Notes under the pieces: model-generated
Database searches by the model: none
Told to the model about the DNA's origin: nothing
The model's input: the letters and a program-made list of their open reading frames with translations, nothing else
Source of the DNA: a virus
Strand: one strand, 5' to 3'
IMG/VR virus record: IMGVR_UViG_3300018426_000208
Coordinates: 1 to 20,364 of that record
Length of the DNA: 20,364 nt
Part shown: in pieces, positions 6,277-11,657 of the stretch
Position numbering within the stretch: position 1 is the first letter of the stretch
Layout: every line of letters begins with the position of its first letter
Translations under genes and position numbers: made by a program

Positions 6277-7643
6277 TATTCTGATTCCTTGTATTCCTTG
6301 TAAAGATCCATCATGCTCTCTTCCAGATCCTTGTTCTTGGTTTCTTGGTACAGTGCATTTGAGTTGGACTTGGCCGCTGATGCTGGTCTTGGACCATTCA
6401 CACCGCCTGTCATCTTGACCATCTGCGTGTCTGCTGATGCTACCTTCTCTCTGGGAGAGTTGGTGTACTCGATGTCTCTTTCTTCCTCGACCGACTCTTC
6501 ATCGCCCTTGTATTCCTTGTAACCATCTGAACGCATGCCGGACAGTTTCAACAGGTTCTTGATCATGTCCACATGATCACCGTTGGCACTGATGCTCACG
6601 TTCTCGTTGCCCTGGTCATCAATGGATTGTGTGACATTGACTCCCTCGTCCAATCTTTCTTTCAACTTGTTTTCAAAGTCTTCCATCATGGCGTCCAGGT
6701 TCAGTTCCGCTGACTCTTTCTTGGGACGTCCACGTCCTCTCTTCTCCGCATCCGGATCTACCAATGGATCCACTGGCTCCATGGATGTGGCCTTGACACC
6801 ATCCTTGGTGTACTTGTAGTGTGTTCTCTTGCCGTCCTTGTAAGTGACCGTGAATCCTGCACTGTCCTTTGATGGACTGTCCTTCTTGACCTTGTGTCCT
6901 GCCTTCTCATGGCCAGCGATCTTGTCGTCGATGTCTGATGGATCGTATGCCTCTTCCACTTTCTCGATCTTCTCGTACTGCTCAGGAGTGGTGTCATCTT
7001 CCTTCATGTCTTCCTTGTCCTTGGCGGCCTTCTTCATTGGCTCTTTTTTGTCGCCATCCTTGTCAAGGTCCAGGAAGTCTGGCTTGGCTTCTTCGATTGT
7101 TTCATTGTACTTGTCTCGAGTCATGGTAGGTGCAATGCCGTGGAGTCTTCGGAGGTCGTCGGCCGCATTTTGAATTTGATATGCAACTGACTTGTCCTCT
7201 ATCTTGTCACACATCTGGTCGATGTAGTTGAGATAGGACTCTGCTTGCTCTTTAGACGATTCTTCATCGTCTTCACCAATCTTTTTGGCCATTTTTTGTT
7301 CAGCATCTGCTTGCTTTTTGGCCATTTTGTATTCCGCGTCTACCTGCTTTTTGGCCAAATCAGATATGGCATCCTCGTTGGTAGTCTCAGGAGCATCTGA
7401 CTGCACGTTCAGTGTCTGAACACCTGCCAGTCTGGCATACTCCGTTGGAGATTCCTCATTTGCCACTGGTGTGTACACTTCCTCGCCCGTTGCCGAGACC
7501 TGCTGTGCCTGTGGCATCAATGGATTTTCCGCAGTTGGATTGGTAGGGTTGTTCATCTTCTCTGCGTTCTCGATGGCTCTCGCCTGATCCTCGTTGGGAT
7601 TCTCAATCTTTTTCAGTTTTGATAATACGTCTTGCATTTCCAT
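6276..7643 (-). CDS. Acidic coiled-coil protein with AT-hook and EF-hand-like loop
   Basis: 455 aa, very rich in Glu, Asp and Lys. Near residues 95-122 a repeated unit (KKQVDAEYKMA, KKQADAEQKMA) should form a coiled coil. Residues 192-201, DLDKDGDKKE, look like a Ca-binding EF-hand or dockerin-type loop. Residues about 301-310, KRGRGRPKKE, form a textbook AT-hook core (RGRP with flanking basic residues). Near the C-terminus is DMIKNLLKLSGM, a motif shared with other acidic marine phage proteins. I start it at ATG 7643 because AGGAG lies 10 nt upstream and overlaps the previous stop; a longer reading begins with TTG. Its size, charge and place in the head region suggest a prohead core or internal protein. 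No convincing resemblance to T4 gp22 is visible, so this is inference. Confidence 0.85.
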   Translation of the reverse strand: MEMQDVLSKLKKIENPNEDQARAIENAEKMNNPTNPTAENPLMPQAQQVSATGEEVYTPVANEESPTEYARLAGVQTLNVQSDAPETTNEDAISDLAKKQVDAEYKMAKKQADAEQKMAKKIGEDDEESSKEQAESYLNYIDQMCDKIEDKSVAYQIQNAADDLRRLHGIAPTMTRDKYNETIEEAKPDFLDLDKDGDKKEPMKKAAKDKEDMKEDDTTPEQYEKIEKVEEAYDPSDIDDKIAGHEKAGHKVKKDSPSKDSAGFTVTYKDGKRTHYKYTKDGVKATSMEPVDPLVDPDAEKRGRGRPKKESAELNLDAMMEDFENKLKERLDEGVNVTQSIDDQGNENVSISANGDHVDMIKNLLKLSGMRSDGYKEYKGDEESVEEERDIEYTNSPREKVASADTQMVKMTGGVNGPRPASAAKSNSNALYQETKNKDLEESMMDLYKEYKESE

Positions 7644-7653
7644 GGTTCTATGT

Positions 7654-7658
7654 CTCCT
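7654..7658 (-). promoter_or_regulatory. Shine-Dalgarno AGGAG overlapping a stop codon
   Basis: The minus strand reads TAGGAG at the end of the 196-aa gene, so the stop codon TAG supplies the first bases of the ribosome site for the 455-aa gene. The 10-nt gap to ATG 7643 favours this start over the TTG at 7667 and the ATG at 7637. Confidence 0.7.
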
Positions 7659-8247
7659 ATCTAGCAAACGACTTGACGTCTGGTAGTTTTGGTTTCACGC
7701 TACCCACGGCTGATTTGTCACCCATCGGTAAGTCATTGTTTGTTTGTGCCTTCGGTTCAGCGATGTTGGCGGCAAACTTGAATCTCGTGTGCTTGTCTTT
7801 TGGTAGGCTGTTGCTGGGATTCTGGTAGTCTTCACTGGCCTGTTTGGCTTCCGCACTGTCCGACAGTTCTTTCTCCAGTATCGGACCTTCCTCAGGCTCC
7901 GCACCCTCGTGCTCCTCCCAGGACTTGGCGAAATGTTCGCCCACCACCTTGATGTGTGACTTGGGATGGTTGGTGCATTTCTCTATCATCTCATACAGTG
8001 CGTCCTGCCCTGCTGGATATGCCAGTTCGATGTCAAAAGAGCAGACCTCCATGTTCTTGACATGTGGGAAATCCAATGGATCTTCCTGCACGGGTGTGGT
8101 CTTGGGTGAGCTCATGTTGACCAGTTCGAACTGTCCCAACTTGGTCTCCAGCTCTTTCAGGCATTCATTATCACAGTCACCGGCCACTTTGACCCTGTAC
8201 TTGTAAGTCTGTTCCGCTTCAATTAAATATCTTAAGTATGTCTTCAT
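7657..8247 (-). CDS. Conserved protein with T4 internal-protein-like leader, 196 aa
   Basis: Starts MKTYLRYLIE then AEQTYKYRVKVAG. The first four residues and the acidic ending at residue 10 closely parallel MKTYQEFIAE, the capsid-targeting leader of T4 internal proteins. LIE fits (I/L)xE cleavage. The following domain (TYKYRVKVAGDCDNECLKEL, then FELVNMSSPKTTPVQEDPL and CSFDIELAYPAG) is an alpha/beta fold found in uncharacterised phage proteins. The C-terminal 80 residues are acidic and then disordered. It is the first gene of the seven-gene late operon, directly behind a perfect TATAAATA box, with AGGTAGGG as ribosome site. I infer a capsid-internal or prohead protein; the enzymatic role, if any, is unknown. 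Confidence 0.83.
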   Translation of the reverse strand: MKTYLRYLIEAEQTYKYRVKVAGDCDNECLKELETKLGQFELVNMSSPKTTPVQEDPLDFPHVKNMEVCSFDIELAYPAGQDALYEMIEKCTNHPKSHIKVVGEHFAKSWEEHEGAEPEEGPILEKELSDSAEAKQASEDYQNPSNSLPKDKHTRFKFAANIAEPKAQTNNDLPMGDKSAVGSVKPKLPDVKSFAR

Positions 8248-8268
8248 AATTTTTCCCTACCTTGACTG

Positions 8269-8276
8269 TATTTATA
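8269..8276 (-). promoter_or_regulatory. Late promoter box TATAAATA (exact T4 consensus)
   Basis: The minus strand reads TATAAATA, identical to the T4 late consensus. It lies in the 34-bp gap between the gp16 stop and the 196-aa gene. The predicted start near 8263 leaves a 16-nt leader with AGGTAGGG. The box is embedded in the imperfect palindrome CTGTATTTATACAG (8267-8280). Confidence 0.85.
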
Positions 8277-8281
8277 CAGTT

Positions 8282-8767
8282 TCAGTCTTTTGAGTCCTTG
8301 CCTTTCAGCAGTTGTTCCAGCATCTCGTTGCGATCCAGTATGTGTCCCTCGCCTGCCTCGATGACCTCTCCCTTCTTGCTGGTATCCGAGTCCAGTTTGG
8401 CCTTCTTGAGCTGTAGGTCGATCATCTTGAGCTTCTTGTTGATCTTAGCAGTCTTGGCAGATATGGCATGTCCCAACATGTTGTTGGCCACCTGGAATAT
8501 CTCGCTGGCAAATCTTGAATCCACGTTCATGCCCAGGTCCATCAGGTCCCTGTAGGAGTTCTGTGCCAGTTGTCCCAGTTCATCCATCTCCTGGTCACTG
8601 GCCTCCAATCCCTTCACTGCCGGCAGTGCCGACTCTATCTTGTCGATGTTCTTGAATGTGTCGGCCGGAATGGGCGTGCTGGCCTGTTCAATGGGCTTGT
8701 GTAGTTCATTGTCTGGCTGTTGCTCCACTGGATCCAGGTCAAACATCTCTTCCAATTTCCTTGTCAT
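8282..8767 (-). CDS. gp16: Terminase small subunit (T4 gp16-like)
   Basis: 161 aa, close to the 164 aa of T4 gp16. It is mostly helical, with a central region (NSYRDLMDLGMNVDSRFASE, then FQVANNMLGHAISAKTAKIN and KKLKMIDLQLKKAK). This lines up in pattern with the T4 gp16 core helices, in which a helix pair is followed by a long charged helix. The end has HILDRNEMLEQLL. Its role would be to recognise DNA and stimulate the gp17 ATPase during packaging. The ATG overlaps the gp4 stop (TAATG). In T4 gp16 is next to gp17; here they are about 6 kb apart. The call rests on pattern and length rather than diagnostic residues, so moderate confidence is appropriate. Confidence 0.72.
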   Translation of the reverse strand: MTRKLEEMFDLDPVEQQPDNELHKPIEQASTPIPADTFKNIDKIESALPAVKGLEASDQEMDELGQLAQNSYRDLMDLGMNVDSRFASEIFQVANNMLGHAISAKTAKINKKLKMIDLQLKKAKLDSDTSKKGEVIEAGEGHILDRNEMLEQLLKGKDSKD

Positions 8768-9201
8768 TATCTAGCACCACTCCTGAATATGTCTTCTTCC
8801 GTTACCACGCGGAAGGTTATGCCGTTTGCCTTGCACCAGCGGGCGGCCTGTTCCCATTTGGCATGGTTCAATGCCACTGTTTCCCTCAATCGTCGATTGC
8901 GATTCTTGCTCTCGATTATGCTCTGGTTCTTGGGTTTGATTTCCACCAGTTCCGTTATTAATTTACCATGTTTGTTCTGGTACTGCACTAAAAAGTCTGG
9001 CACGTAGTTGCGTTGCCGGCCAGTGAATGGGTCCCTGTAGGGTATCTTGACGGACTCGTTGGCCCACTTGGTCACGCTGGGGTGTGTGTCACAGAATCTC
9101 ATGAAGGCATGTTCCCAACCGGACCGGTAATGGGGTCCCTTGATGCCCACATACTTCTCTGGATGTCGAAGCACGTAGTCGCCCTGTGCCCACTTGGCCA
9201 T
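8767..9201 (-). CDS. gp4: Head completion protein (T4 gp4-like)
   Basis: 144 aa, similar in length and sequence order to T4 gp4. It has YRSGWEHAFMRFCDTHPSV (compare YRSNWEKFFFEWLDKNP), a WANESVKIPY segment, then YVPDFLVQY and TELVEIKPK, ending with NGITFRVVTEEDI. This arrangement, with E30, D69 and E87-x-K89, is that of a TnsA/restriction-like nuclease fold. The T4 protein completes the packaged head before neck attachment. The ATG overlaps the stop of the 120-aa gene (TAATG) and its stop overlaps gp16, so the three genes are translationally linked. Confidence 0.9.
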   Translation of the reverse strand: MAKWAQGDYVLRHPEKYVGIKGPHYRSGWEHAFMRFCDTHPSVTKWANESVKIPYRDPFTGRQRNYVPDFLVQYQNKHGKLITELVEIKPKNQSIIESKNRNRRLRETVALNHAKWEQAARWCKANGITFRVVTEEDIFRSGAR

Positions 9202-9563
9202 TACTTGACTACGTTTCGGGCCGCGTAATTATTGGGTTGTTGTACCACGCCGACGCCCACCAGTGTTGATTTTGATCTCAGGCCGTTGAGATAGTATGCC
9301 ACTGTCTCTGTCAGTGCCACGGCATCTCCGGCGCCCTGAAATTCCTTGAGCAGTTCGTCCCGTGTGATGTCGTATGCCTCCAGGATCTGGAAGAATACTG
9401 AAGTGAAGTCATCTGCGATGTCGCTGTCGTATCCATATGCCTTGAAAAACGTGCTCACGATCTCATAGTCATTCTGAGATATCGCAGTGGTCCTGTTGTA
9501 GAACTGGTCAAATATGGTTACTGACTGGTCCTGTGTGTTCTTTGTTACGTTGACTGTGCCCAT
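9201..9563 (-). CDS. Conserved virion-region protein, 120 aa
   Basis: Begins MGTVNVTKNTQDQSVTIFDQ; the remainder is mainly helical (YEIVSTFFKAYGYDSDIADD, then DFTSVFFQILEAYDITRDEL) and ends with VAYYLNGLRSKSTLVGVGVV. I recognise the AYYLNGLxSKxxxxGV ending from marine T4-like phage proteins located beside gp4, function unknown. It has no membrane segment or signal. It follows the tube-like protein by 21 nt and its stop overlaps the gp4 start. A late-type box GTTAAATA sits 5 nt before the ATG with no Shine-Dalgarno between. A structural or assembly role is inferred from its neighbours. Confidence 0.78.
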   Translation of the reverse strand: MGTVNVTKNTQDQSVTIFDQFYNRTTAISQNDYEIVSTFFKAYGYDSDIADDFTSVFFQILEAYDITRDELLKEFQGAGDAVALTETVAYYLNGLRSKSTLVGVGVVQQPNNYAARNVVK

Positions 9564-9568
9564 AATAG

Positions 9569-9576
9569 TATTTAAC
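9569..9576 (-). promoter_or_regulatory. Late-type promoter box GTTAAATA
   Basis: The minus strand reads GTTAAATA, then 5 nt, then the ATG at 9563. With the T4 spacing, +1 is the A of the ATG. It is the same sequence and spacing as at 2613-2620. Confidence 0.5.
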
Positions 9577-9584
9577 CTACTGGA

Positions 9585-10940
9585 CTATGTTGGGTTGATT
9601 ATTGCTGTGCCCAGGGTAGAGGCGTTGGTAGACAGTGTCTGCTTGGTGGTCCTGGTCAGCGTGCCGTCGGCATTGGTGGTGGTATCCACCAGATCCCTGG
9701 CAGAGTAACCTGTTGTGCCGGGATTGCGTCCGCCCGCTGTGTTCACCACTGCATTGGTGTTGCTGTTGACTAGATTGGTTGGCAGGTTGTTGTCAGATAG
9801 GTCCAGGCTCAGTGGATTCGGTGCTGGTGTTGCCAGTATCGGTGTTGGTCCGCCTGGGAATGTTGGCGTTGTTGGTCCCTGCCTCTTGGGCACTGGGATG
9901 GTCTGTATCGCCTTGACTGCCGCGGGCAGTCCCTGTCTGATTACCGCACCCTTCAACTCTTCCTTGACTCCCTTGATGCCATCTCTGTCGATGGATCTGG
10001 ACACACGTGCAGTTTTGATGGCCGCACCCAATAGGTTGCCCGAGGACAGATCATCAAAGATGCCAAGTCCAGCATCTATCAGTCCACCCTGTCCCAGCAC
10101 GCTGGTGTTGGAACCTGGTCTGCTCAGTGAGCTCGGAGTCTTGTCATAGTATGCCGAATCTGCGAATCCTGGGATAGGTGCACCCGTACTTCCGTTGAGC
10201 TTGCCCGATCCATACTTGACCGTTTCGTATCGCAACTCCATGGTGTTCTGCATGGGTGTACCGCCATCGCTGTAGTCATAGGTGTCGTGTCTGTATGATA
10301 TGATGTGTGGATTGATCAGCGTGTATGACACAAAATCATGCTGGCTCATGCCGTAGATGGTGATGTCCCGGAAGAAATATGGCTTGCCGCCCTGGGCACC
10401 GCCTTCTCCGGAATATCCCCAGTCATTGCCCGCACGTTGATCAGCATAGGTGTCCCTGTCATTGTAGCCAGCCCTGGCACCTGGTGCCTGGTTGGTCAAC
10501 GCTGTGTTGGATGCTATGTTGGCATTGTATGGCTGGTTGGCATCCTTGTAGTAGTAACTGAAGTAATTGAACCAGAGCTTGCGTGCCAGATCGCTGTGGT
10601 CATCGTGGAAAGTGATGGTCACGGGATCATATTCTATCTTGTTCTGTACCAATCTCTTGCGATTGTACTGGTTGAGAGTATCGGTCTCAATGGTGTAGTT
10701 GGGCAACTGGATGTTCTTGACCAACAGGCTGAGCCTGTCTTGTTCGTCCCTGCCCACGAGCTGTCTCAGACCTGGTATGGCGGCCACGTTCAAGTTGAAA
10801 TACACATGAAATAAAAACTTGTAACGTGGTGCCAGTGCATAGCCACCGGACCTAAAGGTCTTGGAGCCGTGCCTGAAGTCTTTTAGGCCTTCACTGCCCA
10901 GGAAACCATTGAGAAGGTCATTCTCAAATATGCCTGCCAT
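9585..10940 (-). CDS. Tail-tube-like structural protein with long C-terminal extension
   Basis: 451 aa. The N-terminal ~240 residues carry a tail-tube-type signature: YKFLFHVYFNLN, then LLVKNIQLPNYTIETDTLNQ, then KIEYDPVTITFHDDHSD and LWFNYFSYYY. The family order of a Pxxxxx-T strand, a PVTITF strand and a second half with YGMSQHDFVSYTLINPHIIS is visible. The last 200 residues are Gly/Pro/Ser/Asn-rich (RPGSNTSVLGQGGLID, PTTPTFPGGPTPILATPAPN) and probably flexible. It starts 5 nt after the gp19 stop and probably shares its transcript. It may be a tube-initiator or baseplate tube protein comparable to T4 gp48/gp54, or a second tube subunit; the sequence does not decide. Virion location is likely. 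Confidence 0.8.
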   Translation of the reverse strand: MAGIFENDLLNGFLGSEGLKDFRHGSKTFRSGGYALAPRYKFLFHVYFNLNVAAIPGLRQLVGRDEQDRLSLLVKNIQLPNYTIETDTLNQYNRKRLVQNKIEYDPVTITFHDDHSDLARKLWFNYFSYYYKDANQPYNANIASNTALTNQAPGARAGYNDRDTYADQRAGNDWGYSGEGGAQGGKPYFFRDITIYGMSQHDFVSYTLINPHIISYRHDTYDYSDGGTPMQNTMELRYETVKYGSGKLNGSTGAPIPGFADSAYYDKTPSSLSRPGSNTSVLGQGGLIDAGLGIFDDLSSGNLLGAAIKTARVSRSIDRDGIKGVKEELKGAVIRQGLPAAVKAIQTIPVPKRQGPTTPTFPGGPTPILATPAPNPLSLDLSDNNLPTNLVNSNTNAVVNTAGGRNPGTTGYSARDLVDTTTNADGTLTRTTKQTLSTNASTLGTAIINPT

Positions 10941-10945
10941 TTAGA

Positions 10946-11563
10946 TTAGCCTGTGACTACTTCGCCTAGTGCCCTACCGACGCTGGTGCCGAGTCCAGTA
11001 CCCAATGGTGTCTGTACAGCATTGTCAAACTTGATGGTCAATGAGACTGTCGCTGGTGCTGATTCACCGTAGTTCAAGTCGTTGTAGTTCACTGCTGTTA
11101 GGTAACAACCGTATAGTTCCCATGTCTCCAACACGTTTGGTTCGTTGGCACCGTTGCCGCCGTCCAGCACTTCACATCTTGTGATGAACTTGTAGTCGAT
11201 ACCAGCCGCCGCACTAGACATCTCCATGAAGTCTAACTGTTTCTGCAACTGTTCGCCTACTAGTTTAGCAACACTGCCTGAAGCATCGTCACGCAATTCA
11301 ACCGTGACATCTTCCCAACTATGCTTACCAGCCAACTTGATCTTTGAGTTGTAGATGTCTATCATCATTTCCTCAAAGCTCACTGATGGTCTGGTGAAAC
11401 TAATAACCTGTTTTGTCAATTCTGATCTTGGTGTGCTCACACCTAAGTTCTCAAATACCGTCCTAAAGCGATATTTTAATTTGGGCATCAACAGGCCTTG
11501 GTTAGCATTAGACTGGTCTGACGCTAAAGGCACTGTCATTTTTGTCAATGATGAAACTGCCAT
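10946..11563 (-). CDS. gp19: Tail tube protein (T4 gp19-like)
   Basis: 205 aa, compared with 163 in T4. The order of segments is that of the contractile tail tube family: a KLKYRFRTVFENLG strand, QVISFTRPSVSFEEMMIDIY, KIKLAGKHSWEDVTVELRDD, a helix with QLQKQLDFMEM, then TWELYGCYLTAVNYNDLNYG and VSLTIKFDNA. It builds the inner tube around which the sheath assembles. The ATG at 11563 has AAGGAG 8 nt upstream, and a late box GATAAATA is located at 11592-11599. It lies directly after the sheath gene, with a terminator in the gap. The C-terminal Gly-rich tail (LGTGLGTSVGRALGEV) is longer than in T4. Confidence 0.94.
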   Translation of the reverse strand: MAVSSLTKMTVPLASDQSNANQGLLMPKLKYRFRTVFENLGVSTPRSELTKQVISFTRPSVSFEEMMIDIYNSKIKLAGKHSWEDVTVELRDDASGSVAKLVGEQLQKQLDFMEMSSAAAGIDYKFITRCEVLDGGNGANEPNVLETWELYGCYLTAVNYNDLNYGESAPATVSLTIKFDNAVQTPLGTGLGTSVGRALGEVVTG

Positions 11564-11591
11564 GTGTATTTCTCCTTGTTTCTATGTAACG

Positions 11592-11599
11592 TATTTATC
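11592..11599 (-). promoter_or_regulatory. Late promoter box GATAAATA
   Basis: The minus strand reads GATAAATA with a predicted start near 11586. The leader is about 23 nt and contains AAGGAG before the gp19 ATG. It lies just downstream of the sheath terminator, so tube transcription can be set separately. Confidence 0.78.
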
Positions 11600-11612
11600 A
11601 ACCGCTGGCCAC

Positions 11613-11636
11613 AAAAAATGGCACCGAAGTGCCATT
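11613..11636 (-). terminator. Intrinsic terminator after tail sheath gene
   Basis: On the minus strand an 8-bp perfect stem AATGGCAC / GTGCCATT closes a TTCG tetraloop and runs into six Ts. This is a classic rho-independent terminator with a C(UUCG)G loop, 21 bp after the sheath stop codon and upstream of the gp19 late promoter. Confidence 0.92.
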
Positions 11637-11657
11637 ATCTGCGTATATTATTCTATA

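Noticed and set aside
5822-6418. A 198-codon plus-strand open frame
   Set aside because: It is antisense to two well-supported minus-strand genes, has no ribosome site, and its translation is Ser/Leu-rich low-complexity typical of an antisense shadow. The same applies to other long plus-strand frames in the window.
6276-7643. Assigning the acidic protein as T4 gp22 scaffold
   Set aside because: Composition and location fit, but no specific sequence resemblance can be seen, and gp21 and gp23 are not adjacent.
7644-7667. Longer start (TTG 7667) for the 455-aa acidic protein
   Set aside because: It lies within the end of the upstream gene. AGGAG is placed for ATG 7643.
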